Assembly (NCBI RefSeq): GCF_023101765.2
Contig: NC_064234.1
Location: 2,790,001-2,854,000, forward strand
Source: Spodoptera frugiperda
Taxonomy: Eukaryota > Arthropoda > Insecta > Lepidoptera > Noctuidae
Direction: 5' to 3'
Length of the DNA stretch: 64,000 nt
The position numbers were made by a program, and so were the translations under genes. Positions 12,397-24,675 of the stretch are shown here, one piece after another (position 1 is the first letter of the stretch; each line of letters opens with the position of its first letter). A model generated the notes under the pieces. It worked only from the letters and a program-made list of their open reading frames with translations, was not told the DNA's origin and ran no database searches.

Positions 12397-14232
12397 AAAC
12401 AATTTATTTAAACGCTAATTACACATTGCAATATTTCCTGTAATTACTGCATGTGTAATTGTTAACACTGCACAGTGGTTCAACCGATCGTCGTTGAAGA
12501 AAAAGTATATAATTAAGTTGGACATGTAACCTTGTTTCTTGACCTGCGTTAAGTGTTTTGGGCGGTGGACCGACATGACCATTTTCACTTTTATACCGTT
12601 TGCTTCGAAATCTTGTTCGCCTTGAGTACGAAGCGATCTCATTCCGTTCTCTAGTAAAAATACTAAGATATGTAGTGTTGCTTAATACTAAATGATGCTA
12701 CCTTGTTAGTACTAGATGATTTCAATAAATTATGTAAAAAATGCAATAGTTGCAATGTCGAACTTGCGGTTTTATTCAAGGATTTTCATTCACTTTGTGA
12801 ATGTCAATGGCGGTTGTCATGTGAGACTTTTTAAAATATTATGCAGCAGAAGTTTTTGAAGGATTTCTTCTAATCTGAACTTTGACAGTTGCAGTTGCAT
12901 CGAAAGTGTGAGACACACCTACGTTTAAGGTCGACTGCATAACAATTATTATGTCAATGACTCTATTTCGTAACATGCATAAATCTGCATCTCTCGCAAC
13001 ACAAGTCAAATAACAATATAAAAATAATATGTAACAACACGCATTATTACATCAAGACACCAAATTTGGACCATGTAAAGAAAAAACTTCCTGTTTAATA
13101 ACTTTAAGTCATAAACACAAATAAACTAGTCGACAATGAAAAAAAGTAAACAACAGTTCTTTTGGACATTTTGCCTTGCCCTATTTTTTCCAAGTTTACA
13201 TATGTTTGGATCACTATGCGTCTTAAATTAATTAATGGTAGAATTAAAGGCGGGCAAAATGAAAGGCCAAAAACCTCATCGCGTAAGGTTAAAGCACAAA
13301 TGATTGTACTGACATCTCATTAGCTAAAGCGGGGAACGATACGCCTCGGGCACTATCTGATGGGGGCGCGAGTTATGGGAGACTGGCGATAGTGGCGACA
13401 GACCAGAGTGGTGTAAAGCAAGATAGTATGGAAGTAAAAGGGATTAGGTAGTGTCGTCACGTGTTGCTTGTAAATTTGTACCACTTGTGAAGTGGTAAGT
13501 TTTTGTTACTGAAGCTTGTGTGTATGGGAGTAAAAATGTTTTGGTTAGAGTAATAAAAAATACGATTAATAGAAAAATAACTATAGTTCTGTTGTATTTC
13601 ACAACAATTTTTAAAAGTTTTATTAAATCTTTTTTTTTTGTGATTTTGAAACTGTCTGTTTTAATTTTATTATAAGTTTCGTGAGATATAACAAATTAAT
13701 TATTATGTTATCGGCTTACTCACGTAACTATTTCACGAGGAACTCGACTAGTTACAAACCATGCTATAGGCCCATATTCATGAGCAACATTCTGTTTTTT
13801 TCTTTCAATCCGCTATTCGCACGTCCGCTCACCTCTTATAACTTAACCCACGATATAAGGCAGAGTAAACCACATATCTGTATTTTTGCCGATCAAAGGA
13901 GCGTTGTGCATGACGGCCGTTTGAACCGGTAATCAAATTAGCAGTGCTTCCCATTCTCAAAGAAAAATATGTGTCTATCAGTATCAGAGGAGTTGGCAAC
14001 AAAAAATATGTTCCCACCACTCATTAACTTTCATATTGTGAATTGTTGAAGGAATAATAAGATTATTTTACATTTGATTGAGTTAATTCCCTTTGTAAAT
14101 ATGGATTAAAAGGAGTGCTATTTTATTTTCTGATGATGTTATACTGAGATAGGTTTGCATATTAAAATTTGTAGTGGTGATCTAATTGACATACAATCAA
14201 GAATAAGTCAATTGCTTTTATTTTAACACTAA

Positions 14233-14372
14233 CTACTTCTACGCAGTTTCACCCGCTCTGCTCGGCTCCTTTTGAAAGCGTGATATAGTGATATACCTTC
14301 CTCGATAAATGGACTTTCCAACACAAAAATATTTTTTTTTAAACCAGACCTGTAGTTCCGGAACAATATATA
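14233..14372 (-). mobile_element. Degenerate Helitron fragment
   Basis: CAGTTTCACCCGCTCTGCTCGGCTCC, then a CCTTCCTCGATAAATGGACT block and CTGTAGTTCCGGA, match the Helitrons ending at 25649 and 52518. The CTAG end and the 5' terminus are not recognisable, so this is an old copy. Confidence 0.65.
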
Positions 14373-15370
14373 ATAAGTATAAGATGTATCCTATCTCTGA
14401 AAATGACAAAGTACAGGATAAAACAGCCACATTTTCAAATTCAACCCATTTACACACAAAATCAACCTGAAGAACGAAGGCACTATTTTTCTAGGAGACA
14501 CAAATTTCCACCCTATTAACACGTAGGTGTGCTAAAATATTTTCCCAACTACCTATTTATGCCGAACTGCCAATCTGACTCCCCCCTCACAGTCAAAGCG
14601 TGATGGTATAAACGTACTCCGCCCTATCGTAAGCCCCTTTAAGCCCTAAATTTTGTTGCCGTACTGATTTAATGACGTCACATGACGCCCTCTATCGAAT
14701 GTCAACTGGCATCGTTTATTATGTCACTTGACAAAAGGGTGTAAGTAGCAAAACCGTTTAACCTAAATGAAACTCTAAATAAAAGTATCTGAGTTCAAAA
14801 TCCTTTGCTGTAATAAGTGACATAGGTAAGTACAGTCACACACACAATGCATAGGTTAGATATTTGAGTCACGAATCCATTTTATGACTAATTCCATAAC
14901 TTTGTATGTGAATTTCGGGATCAGGTAGGTACATACACTATACAGGGTGTATGTTTACCGTGCCATATCTTCTTGGATCTCCTACCCTGAGGGGTTTTGA
15001 TTTAATGGTGAGATCATGCTTCGCAAAACTTCAGGATATAGTTCATGTCATAGTGCCTGTATAAGTTTTTTGTTGCCAGTATTTTCTGTTAGATCGCGGT
15101 GAAATAGGGTTGATGGAACGTCTGGAGCGGTTTTTATCTTGCTGGATAGTGATGGGAGTTGAGCAGAAGATTTATATTATGTGTGTGTTGTATATCGTTC
15201 TTAATAAAGTATTAGTTTGTTCAGCGCTTTTCATAAAGATGCTTGATTTATGCTTTTGGTCCCGTATTAATTGGATTTTTGAAGTTTTTAGAGTCAGAAA
15301 GTTGATTGGACTATGCATTCTGTCTGTGTTAGGAAAATAATAATTCTTTTTATATATTTCATTAGATTTA

Positions 15371-15500
15371 GCGCCTGTTTCTCCACCTTCATATAACTAT
15401 GTGCCTGATAAACTTATGTGCATACAAATTATATTCTTAATTCAAAGTTATCTGATACATAGCGGTTATCCAGATATTAATTGTGAAACTAATCCTAAGT
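15371..15500 (+). mobile_element. Small MITE-like element, family H
   Basis: It shares GCCTGTTTC...CCACCTTCATATAA, GATAAACTTAT and GACATAGCGGxTATCCAGA with the copy at 56329. The outer bases form short inverted repeats. Confidence 0.6.
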
Positions 15501-15687
15501 AATATTAATAGAAAATGATTATTTTTGACATTTCGAAAAATATTTGGAATTTGTATTAGTTGGGTAAGATTTATTTAATTTTTAAGTTATACATAGAATT
15601 GGTATTTGAGTCACAATTTTGAACTTATTAAAAGATTATAAATCGATGATTTAATTCATTAATTCGATTTAAAAATGTATAAGTAAC

Positions 15688-15713
15688 GATTTATTTATTT
15701 ATTTATTTATTTA
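15688..15713. repeat. (ATTT)n microsatellite
   Basis: About six TTTA/ATTT units in an AT-rich unique region. Confidence 0.9.
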
Positions 15714-15815
15714 GAAAGCTTATCTTCTACTGACAGGTAACCACTTAAAAGTATTCGTTTTCTGTCTATACCACAATATAATACCTATAATTATATGTAT
15801 GTCTGTGTACTGTGT

Positions 15816-15843
15816 AGTTGTGTGTGTGTGTGTGTCTGTGTGT
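15816..15843. repeat. (GT)n microsatellite, interrupted
   Basis: A GT run with one CT interruption. It creates the Cys-Val codons of a spurious frame beginning at 15818. Confidence 0.9.
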
Positions 15844-16466
15844 AAAGGTGAATCCGTTATTATTTATGTCGGCGCGAATCTGTCGGTGCTTTTTATTTCA
15901 ACTAAATATTTTTTACTTTCACTGTAATAGACCAAACGAGTTAGAAATGTTTAGAGAAGTGTTACGCAGTGTGACTAGTATATTTTTAGTGTGTGTTGTT
16001 TATTTGTGAGTTGATGGATAGTTTTTAGTTATAATAAGAATTGTTTGATTTTCTTTTATGAACATAGTTTACAATAAACGACATAGTACTGGTGTAGGTT
16101 TTTTACCTTATTTGTTTATTAGAATATTTACTTCAGTAAAGGTATTAGATACGAAATCACTATGATAAAAAATCATTTATTATGAACACAACATTTTACT
16201 CTTACGTTGTTTTTTAAAACTTTTATAACAATTACAAATGTGGTATTAACATCTCTAGATTGGAACTCGTCGTTATCTACTCCTATCACATTATGCGCCG
16301 GCGCACATTTTATAAACACCTTCACTAGTTTTATTGCAACACTAACTTATTCCCACAGTTCAACTCCTATCAATCAATATTAGGAAAGGTTAAACAGGTA
16401 GTAAAAACGAAATCATTTTTATAGCCAAATTACTAAACTGTATCACAAAAATTTTAATGTCATCAT

Positions 16467-16624
16467 ACTTTTTTGTGGGGATATAATCATGAAATGACTT
16501 CTCCCGCCTTGGGTGAGGTGAGAGGGAGTGTCAGAGTCTTACTGACTAAAAACCACTCGTTTCTACTTCTGCTTTTCAGCCGGAGCCCTAAAAATCCGCA
16601 GCTTGGTAGTCGATAGCTCCGGTA
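16467..16624 (-). mobile_element. Solo LINE 3' untranslated fragment, family D
   Basis: On the minus strand GTGGTTTTTAGTCAGTAAGAC, CTGACACTCCCTCTCACC and AAGGCGGGAGAAGTCATTTC are clear. The open frame at 16487-16708 overlaps it and is not a gene. Confidence 0.7.
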
Positions 16625-17009
16625 ATTAAAACACAAAAAAATCCATAAAAATAACAAATACTCCTTTTCATTATTACAAAATTTCTGAGTGGGCACATAT
16701 GTAGACATACAATTAATTTATAATTAACTTAATTTATAATTAACAACACTAATTAATTACAGAATCATTGCTAAACTTATTGAGAATTATTTTAAATTGC
16801 CAAAACTTATATCATGGTAATAATATTTATTAATTCATTCAATGATAATATTTTTTTAATGGATACTCGTAATTTACTGCTATAGGTAAGGTCGTGAGTT
16901 TGAATCTTAGATTTAAATTCCATCTTAATTGGTGTAAGCAATAAAGATGGTAGTTTAACTTTCGTTATTTTTATGTATGTAGTGGATATTATATAACGAT
17001 AATTTACTT

Positions 17010-17075
17010 TGACTGGTTAGTCGAGTGGTCGCAAGTGTGACTGTCAGGTTCGATTCCTTACTTGGGAAAAGTACC
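17010..17075 (+). mobile_element. tRNA-like SINE head fragment
   Basis: GGTTAGTCGAGTGGTCGCAAGTGTGAC followed by AGGTTCGATTCC gives paired A and B boxes as in family E heads. The rest is missing. Confidence 0.55.
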
Positions 17076-17097
17076 TATATGATACATATTATACCAA

Positions 17098-17300
17098 AGT
17101 GTCGTGGTGGCCCGGAGGTTTAAGACGTTCGCTTCCAACCCGCATTGAGCAAGCTTCAACCTTCTTCGTGTGAGAAGAGGCCTTAGTTAGTGATAATACC
17201 CTTCCTACAGTCGGTAAAAAGAGTATGAGTATTGAGTTATACTTGTGGACTGCTGCCTACCTCTTCGGAGTTAAAAGGCGTCATGTTATGAGGAGACTAG
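17098..17300 (+). mobile_element. SINE family C fragment with an E-like tail
   Basis: GTCGTGGTGGCCCGGAGGTTTAAGACG is the family C head, shared with copies at 28160 and 60545. CTTCGTGTGAGAAGAGGCC is part of the body. Around 17255-17295 the sequence resembles the GATAAAAGGCGT tail of family E, so it may be composite. Confidence 0.6.
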
Positions 17301-17596
17301 TAGGTGTAGCTTCGGGTACATCTCTACCTTCACCTTTTGTGATACAATAAACATGGTATTATATGGTTTTTACGGTTACTTTTGTAGCTACATTCTCTTA
17401 CAATGGCATAGTCTAATTTGGTCTAATTACATTGACTTAACTTTCAAAATAACAGCCAAATTTGCCTACACAAAGATGGAAAAGGTATTATAATCGTATT
17501 TGTAGCGATTTGAAATAGATTTTTTGGTAATAGAGAGTTGGTTATTTTGATTATGTAAAATGTTGTGTAGGTTTTTTCTTGTTTATATTCTAATAC

Positions 17597-17765
17597 TAGC
17601 TTCTACCAGCAACTTCACCCGTTCCCTTGGAATAAAACCTATCCTAATGCGTTATTTCAAACCTAAATCTACCCCTATTTCAAATTTTATCTCAATTCCT
17701 TCAGCCATTTTAATTGTGATTGAGTAACAAAAATTCATACAAACACGTAAACTCACAAATAATAA
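17597..17765 (-). mobile_element. Possible Helitron-type or related TE fragment
   Basis: It starts ACTAGCTTCTACCAGCAACT, like the ACTAGCTxxxGCCCGCGACTTC ends common in moth genomes, and continues with a degenerate AAATTTTATCTCAATTCCTTCAG block. A similar worn fragment lies near 19880-19985. Confidence 0.4.
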
Positions 17766-17995
17766 GATGTTGATCTTCTAAGTAGGAAGTAGATACGAAT
17801 ACAAACCAAATGGGCTGAATGAAACATTTAGCCTTCGTTGAAGCCTGACTCAACCACACATTTTGACCTAGGAACTAAATTCATTACCACAACTTTTGCG
17901 GTTTTGGTACAAAAATCGACCTTAAACGAGTTTATTTTACTGTAAATAATTTCAGATTAAGTATAAACAAAAACATTTCAAACTAGTTAACAAAT

Positions 17996-18736
17996 CGACA
18001 CCAGCAATTTATACTACGCTAACTCCAAATTTGGAAAAAACTTTTTTATGCCAAGTTGCTTAAAATGTGTGTTTACATACGTCATAAAAAAATTGAGAAG
18101 AAATATGCAAAAATAAGAAAGTTACAAATCTTATAAAACGCTAAGTAAAGGTACTTTTTGAAATCACTCGATTTATATTACGCCAACTATTATTAGCGGA
18201 GTGTGCGCGCGGACCACTTTGGTCAAAGTCTGTGCAACACTGCACTAACTCATAGTTAGCGTAGTTTAGTGCGTTCGTGTGTATACTTGTTTGTTTATAA
18301 AATGAACGACTTAGCGACTTTTATATAGTAAATACTTATGTGTTAACGTATTAATTACTTTATTAATGGTACGTTGACTATTCTTTTTGTAAGTAAGTAC
18401 ATATTCTTTATAAAATATTGAAATATCCATCAGATGATTGATCATGCACTACGACGTCCCTGTACTACACTACGCTAACGTTAGTTAGACGTGTATAAGA
18501 TGTAACATTTTTTTGATGAATTACGTTTATATACGGCTAACTTGCGCTAAATCAAAAAATAGAAATAATTAAGGAAAAATAAATATGAGATATTACAATG
18601 AATAAATTAAATATTAAGCATACCAAATTTCAAAAAAGTATCTTAATTAATGTAAAAGTTATCACGTTTTTCCCTTTAAACGCCTCTACTGTAAAGTACG
18701 CTTTTTGAGTTAGCGCAGTATAAATTGCTGGTGTCG
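17996..18736. mobile_element. 741-bp non-autonomous DNA transposon with 29-bp terminal inverted repeats
   Basis: The ends at 17996-18024 and 18708-18736 are inverted copies with one mismatch over 29 bp, beginning CGACACCAGCAATTTATACT. AAAT flanks both sides (17992-17995 and 18737-18740), a possible 4-bp target duplication. No transposase frame exists inside. The motif ACTACGCTAAC, or its complement, recurs inside near 18253 and 18470, as transposase-binding repeats often do. I cannot assign a superfamily. Confidence 0.85.
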
Positions 18737-19004
18737 AAATATAACCAACATTACTCTATCAGTTAAACCACAGAGTAATTTTTAACTGGAACCTTATCTT
18801 AAGGCATCCGCTCTCGAACAATGCCTAACCTTGTCTCAAGTAGACCGTTAATACTTTTATTAACTTACAACATAACTACGAGATCTTAAATCGTTCAATT
18901 TCACAATACTTTTGAGTTAAGTTGTAGCCAGAATTGAGATAGAAAGGAACGACTGAAATGTATTGCAACATGTAATAAAAAACATTAAATCTATTCCTAA
19001 TCCT

Positions 19005-19311
19005 TTTTTTGTATGGTATAAGCCGATAAACGAGCAGACAGATCACCTGATGGTAAGCAATCGTCGCCGCCCATGGACACTCGAAACACCAGAGGCGTTA
19101 CAAGTGCGGTGTTGGGCTTTTGGGGGTTAGGAATTTAAGTTTTGTGGGGAATCAGGAATTGGGAAGACTGGGAAGATAACTAGGCCTCCGATAACCTCAC
19201 TCACACAACGAAACACAACTCAAGCGTTGTTTCACTTCGGTTTTTGAGGCCGTGGGTATCACTCCGGTCAAGCGAACCCAATCGTGCTAAGGCATCGCTC
19301 TCCCACAATAA
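19005..19311 (-). repeat. Dispersed repeat family B, full-length-looking copy
   Basis: On the minus strand it runs from TGTGGGAGAGCGATGCCTTAG, through GAGTGAGGTTATCGGAGGCCT and GTGTCCATGGGCGGCGACG, to TTATACCATACAAAAAAAGG. The A-rich 3' end suggests a retroelement. Two more copies lie at 53553 and 63087. I recognise it as common in moth genomes but cannot name it. Confidence 0.75.
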
Positions 19312-20335
19312 AGCTTGTAGTATGTTACTTTAGCGTTTTCCAAGAAACTCACTACTTCCTCTCATAATAGCAGTTATAATTGTAACCACAAGGATAATTA
19401 GGTAATGACAAAATAATAAAAACAATTCTATTTTAAAATATTTAAAGGAAAATGATGTTGTATTAGTAACTATTGATAAATTTTCCGAATAACTAGAACC
19501 TATTTAGTTCAATAATTGCATTTTAATAGTAGTTAGAGACAAATGTACTGGTCAACTGTGAACGCAGCTTTATAACATTCTACGTGCAACTGATAATGCA
19601 TCAAATGCAACACCAGGAATTATTGCAACGTTGCAATTTTATAATTAACTAGCTTTTACACGCGGATACTCTTACGATCCGCAAAAAATATTTAGATAAT
19701 TAAACAATATGCGTGCTCGCTTCTAACTTCTTTGTTCTTCTTTTATCCCATGTCATACGTACTTGAATCTTTGGTCCATTCTTCTAGTCACTGTATCACA
19801 CTCACTCACTCCATTTGCTATTTATCATTATTCAGTTCTCTGCCTTCATATGCGTATAATCTTATTACACCTTTAATCGTTCAAACTACTCACCTATCTT
19901 AATAGCAAAAATTCACGAAAATCAGTTCAGCAGTTTCTGCATAAAAGCATGTCAAACAAACATACAAAACTCACCATCTCATTTATAATAAATCCCGTCT
20001 ACATATTATTATTTTTGTTTAATTACAGTTGGAGAGCAAGTGAACGTCACATTGAGTAATTCTCATATGTCCAAGTATTGTACTTGAGTGTTATGCTCGG
20101 TTGACACAGTGACTGGGCAGGCTGTAGCTGTACACACTTACACATTTTATTTGTTAGTCCTCTGTAGTACATGTATTCTAGCTAATGATTATAATGAGGT
20201 TGTTCTAGGTTCATGTTTAATGAACTTATAGGATATTGGGAGAAGTGGATGGAACCTGTTTTGTGTTTGATTATGCAACTTTGTACACACATGTTGGAAT
20301 GGTGATCCCAATTTTTTTTGGATTTACCCGTAATT

Positions 20336-20447
20336 CTTCTGTACCCTTAGTACGAGTTTGCTTTACGCGCTCCCGCGCGCTTTTACCAATCAGACCGCTG
20401 AACGCGCTCTGGTTTGGTTACTTTAAACGTAAACCAAATTCTTACTA
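20336..20447. mobile_element. Fragment related to the hairpin element at 6940-7125
   Basis: It shares TTAGTACGxGTTTxCTTTACG and CCAATCAGAxCGxxGAACGCGCTCT with the other copy. It lies just upstream of the poly(T) of a SINE. Confidence 0.5.
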
Positions 20448-20482
20448 AATGTACTGATCATAGAGAAAAAGTCATGATGAGA

Positions 20483-20485
<3 letters not shown>

Positions 20486-20526
<41 letters not shown>

Positions 20527-20717
20527 AAACGTTGCCCCACATTAGGATTTTCTCCTGTGTCGTGGGTGCGTTTACAAACATACAAGTTCACATACACATG
20601 ACACCCAGACCCGAAACAACAATTTGTGGATCACACAAAGTGTTGCTCCGTGCGGGAATCGAACCCGCTACCCGTTGCTCGGCAGCCAGTTGCCCAGCCA
20701 CCGCACCAACCGTGCAG
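20486..20717 (-). mobile_element. tRNA-derived SINE, family A, near full length
   Basis: On the minus strand it starts CTGCACGGTTGGTGCGGTGG (A-box region), has a polymerase III B box GGGTTCGATTCCCG, then a conserved body and a 36-base poly(A), seen here as poly(T) at 20486-20521. This is the best-preserved copy and serves as the reference for the others. Confidence 0.88.
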
Positions 20718-21182
20718 TACTCTAGTAATTAAGAATGGAACCAATCCACATCTCATCTTCAAACACAAGTTGACAAACCACATACCCATAAAATATACCC
20801 TCTAGCTGTATAACTGACCACTGCAAAAATAAAACCACCAACATAAAATAAATATAACAAACATTACAACGTCCATACAAATACCGCCGCGAGCGATTGT
20901 TATCCAAGTTGGTCTCCAATTACGTATGAGATGTTACCAGTTTTGTTCTAATAAGTAAGTGGGTATCAAGAGCAGAGTTACGCAATGCTGTCACATTGTA
21001 CAGATGCTTCTTCAGCTGGTAGAATGATGTAAGGAACCGAATTAAACTTGTTTAACATGGAGTTATTCACGTTTTGTTCCAGTGTTTTCTTCTTCTATGG
21101 TTCCATCGGTCTAGTTATTATACTACAATAATAATCAATCAAGCAAAGTTTACTGGATTACATACTCTTCTTTTTCTTTTTT

Positions 21183-21222
21183 AAACGTTGACCCACATTG
21201 GAATTTTCTCATGTGTGGTGGT
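21183..21222 (-). mobile_element. SINE family A 3'-end remnant
   Basis: AAACGTTGACCCACATTGGAATTTTCTCATGTG matches the 3' end of the family. Nothing further is preserved. Confidence 0.5.
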
Positions 21223-21861
21223 TACCGTAGACCAAGTAAAATGTGCGTTATTCTGTTGAATAGGTTTTATATTGAGAAACCCATCCAATTTTGTAACACT
21301 TGTTCATGTTCCTATGGGTTGTGTAACGGTTAACTAAGGGACTACACATTTGAAAAATGCAGGCAGCCGCGCTTAGGTACATTATAAACAAACTCTAGAT
21401 TCCTAATAGTATGGTATACTTACTGCTAACATCGGACCAAAAGTTTATTTACCAATCCAACTCATCAACTCACAAATCTAGTTATACACTTAAAGCCTAA
21501 GAATCTCACCACACTGCACCAAGCAGTATGTTACAAATGTAATATGCAAGCTAAACCAATAATACGCTCGTTATACATTACATAACAGAACGTCCACTGT
21601 CCAGTTGTGTTGAATAATGCAATTTTGCGCAACAAACAGTTCCTGGGTATAACCAGAAATGTCGAAGAACATATGACTCGTATTAAAAAGTATTCAACTT
21701 TTGCCTCTTGATTGCACCTGATGACTTTTATTCAATTGCACTACTGCTGCTAATCGGCAAATGAGATGGCCTAATCTTTGAACCAACACTCATCACATCT
21801 AACTAATACATATTGTAGATTGCAACTATACAAATATGTTTGACATCATTGATCGATTTGA

Positions 21862-22065
21862 CTGCACGGTTGGTGCGGAGGCTGGGCAACCGGCTGCTGC
21901 GTACCGGCTAGCGGGTTCGATTCCCGCACGGAGCAACTCTTTGTGTGATCCGCAAATTGTTGTTTCAGGTCTGGATGTCATGTGTATGTGGAATTGTATG
22001 TTTGTGAACGCATCCACGATACAGGAAAAATCCCTAGTTTGAGGCAACGTTATTAAAAAAAAAAA
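21862..22065 (+). mobile_element. tRNA-derived SINE, family A, near full length
   Basis: It begins CTGCACGGTTGGTGCGGAGG, has an intact B box GGTTCGATTCCCG and the standard body, and ends in 11 A residues. Open frames on both strands here (21836-22042 and 21826-22068) are by-products of the SINE. Confidence 0.88.
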
Positions 22066-22469
22066 CATATATCAAAATAAAAATACGTCTGTCCTCGCCC
22101 GGGTATCAAAGCCCTTGACACTACATAGATCGTGTTACTGAAGCACATTAACGCACAAATCGTGAACTAACTAGAACAATAACATCAGTTTAATATACTA
22201 GAGCTATTGTTATTTTTGTGGGAATTCGCAAAAATCCTTGGACATAGATGTTCCTTATTATTTTTATCTTGCTTTATCTGTTACACGTTGAGGCCTACCT
22301 CAACATTTGTTCATTTTATCTAAGTTACTATCTTATTACTATCATAAGTACTTACTTAGTTTTTTGGATGAGTTCAAAAGGTACCTAGGCACTACTTATG
22401 TTTATTTTTTAAGTGTGGGAGAGCTATGCTTCAACAGCCTATAACTGGCCACTACTGACAAAAGGCCGA

Positions 22470-22562
22470 CGTTAATACTTAATACTTGCCTTTAGTAGGT
22501 TTCGAACCTGCACCCTCTTACATGAGCCCCAAGCGGGCGTCGCCTTCGGTCCACCACGACAT
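22470..22562 (-). mobile_element. SINE family C head fragment
   Basis: The minus strand reads GTCGTGGTGGACCGAAGGCG, then AAGAGGGTGCAGGTTCGAAACC with a B-box match. It abuts a short family B start (GTGTGGGAGAGCTATGCTTC, 22413-22432). Confidence 0.6.
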
Positions 22563-23973
22563 ATTTTTTTCATGTAACAACAACTATAATATTTGTGCAA
22601 TTTGTACAATAAATACAATCACATAAAAAAAGTAATTCTATTCGGGCTTTGTATTCTTCTCTCAATCTACAAAACCACGTAACTCCAATGACCTTCTGAA
22701 CAAGCAATAAAACTGCCAACGAATCCAAGTAGCACATTGTACTAGATTAACAAAAACACACGTAAGATTAGCATCGGTGTTGATAACACCATGACACTAC
22801 AATTGCGTCCAATGCATTACCATAAAAACACCATCAGCATGCTACTTACAGGTGGGTAGGCAGAGGCAGTCTTTAGAGAATGCGGGTCAATGGCACTGAC
22901 TTACGGAGCACGTACAGAAAAGTGCGTGAGACCTTTGTGGTACAAGTTGTAGACTTATGTATTACTGGATTAAATTATTAAGCAATTTTTATTAGGCAAA
23001 CATTGGATATCGCATTTCCCTGTCCTAAAGTTCCAAGTGGATTAAAACCAACCCAAGTTATTGCTTTTGCAACATATTATTATAGTACTTTCTATTCGAA
23101 TCTTATTATGAGCATTATCAGCTGAAATACGCTCATAGTTTAACTATGGTGTCCTTTTATTTCGACTCTTGCAAAGTTTTGCATTTTTCATATCTGAATG
23201 AACTGGGATATTTACTACCATCAATACAAAATGTACTTTTAATAAAAAAAATCACTGACGCCATCCTCTCCCGCCTGTAACTTAATCCAAACAAACTAAC
23301 CATTTAATATAATATTCTAATCTTTACATAACACCTGATCTACTTACCGACAAGTACGGTAGCATACAAGTGACCATCGCTTGCACAATTACCCAAATGT
23401 GGTACGATGGTACCTTGCCATGTGGCCGAGATGTAATGACATGCCCGCACATACTAACATTCTAGCTTTTACCATTACATAATATGGTCAAATGGTCACT
23501 GAATAATTTAGACCTGGTTCATTGGTCAACTGCGCGAAATAAAGTAAGTTCAAAATTGCACCCTGTATGTGAAAATAAGATCGCTTCTCTATTACATTAG
23601 ACTCAATATGAAAATTTTTGCAAGAATTTGATTAATGCAGTTAAAAAATATTTATTTTAATATATTTTTCTGAACATAAATAACTAGCTGTGCCCGCGAC
23701 TTCGTCCGCGTGGAATAGTTATTTTAGGCATTATATTTATTTTTGCAAACAACTTTCTCAGCTTCATAAATTATAGCTGTTACCCACGGTTAATTTGTGC
23801 ATTGAAAATTCGTGATAGCACTGGATTATGATTATAAGGAACAATCCACACACTGTTTTTCGGAAACCTGCGCCTATAGGTTGGGTAACCGCCACCCCGG
23901 TTTGTGTTTCAGAAATAAAATTCCTAGGGTACTTTTTAGATGGGCTCGCTACATACGCGTTATAGCAGTGGTA

Positions 23974-24675
23974 AGTCCCCTCTTTGAAGAGTGGCTTGAG
24001 AGGCGTCACGGCGTCCTCACCTACCGCCTGACGCAGGTACTTGCGGGGACGGAAGTTTCGGTTGGTACCTGTTTCGAAATCGGCGGGAGGAATCACCCGG
24101 GCGTTTCGTCTGGATGTCGTCATTGCGAGGACCGCCCGGAAGATATGGTGGAGCATACAGTGGCGGTGTGCATTGCATGTGCTGAGCATCGCCATGTCCT
24201 TAGGGATGTGAATGGCGACGGTAACCTCTCACGTCCGGCTCTAGTTCAGGCAAAGGTGCGGAGCGAGAGGGAAAGGGACGCCGTCTCTCCCTTCTGCGAA
24301 GTAGTCATCCTAGCTAAGGAGAAGGCGGAGCGCGTGAGGGAACGATCCTCATCACGCCCCAGCCGCCGCAGAAGACACTCCGGGCGTCGAGGATCGTGTG
24401 GCGATCCCCGGCCACCGTAAGCGCGGTTCTGCGGACGGCAAGTAAGAGTAGCTCGTCGCCCGATCAAAACCAGACCCGTGCGTACCGTGCGTCGCGTTCT
24501 GTGCGCGCCTCAAAGAGCCAGGCCACTACAGATGGGACCCAATAGTCTAACAGACAACGTAAAAGATTACCGGGGCCCCGGCTCAAATCAGAACGGGGTG
24601 ATTTTTACACTCCTACTCGCTTCACCCAAGGCAGGAGAAGCCAACGGATGATTTTCCCCCCTCAAAAAAAAGAAA
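23974..24675 (+). mobile_element. 5'-truncated R1-clade-like LINE: ORF2 C-terminus plus 3' untranslated region
   Basis: The open frame ending at 24420 encodes a peptide characteristic of the C-terminal end of R1/Jockey-group reverse transcriptase polyproteins: a FEEWLERRHGVLTYRLTQVLAG segment, then a zinc-knuckle-like Cys-x2-Cys-x9-His-x4-Cys (about 24115-24171), then an Arg-rich basic end. Family members usually have Cys-Pro-Ala-Trp where this copy has Cys-Ile-Ala-Cys, so it is diverged. The reverse transcriptase and endonuclease domains are missing upstream. The 3' part (24421-24660) resembles four separate fragments elsewhere in the window and ends in CCCCCTCAAAAAAAA, consistent with a target-primed tail. 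The frame continues upstream to a Met at 23812, but that part looks like unrelated sequence. The copy is inactive. Confidence 0.8.

Larger units (their letters stand above)
9991..14232. other. Mostly unique AT-rich DNA
   Basis: It contains the two doubtful hydrophobic frames, a 20-bp palindrome at 10684-10703 and a GC-richer patch at 13320-13430. No confident gene or transposon. Confidence 0.5.
14373..16466. other. AT-rich DNA between repeats
   Basis: Nothing beyond the family H MITE, two microsatellites and a TGACGTCA at 14673-14680. The frame 15110-15340 has no supporting feature. Confidence 0.5.

Noticed and set aside
21826..22068. Frames on both strands at 21826-22068 that look protein-like and recur elsewhere (for example at 20532)
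   Set aside because: They are translations of the family A SINE; the recurring RAGIEPATR-type peptide is the B box read in frame.
23764..24195. 143-codon minus-strand frame
   Set aside because: Antisense to the recognisable R1-like LINE peptide.
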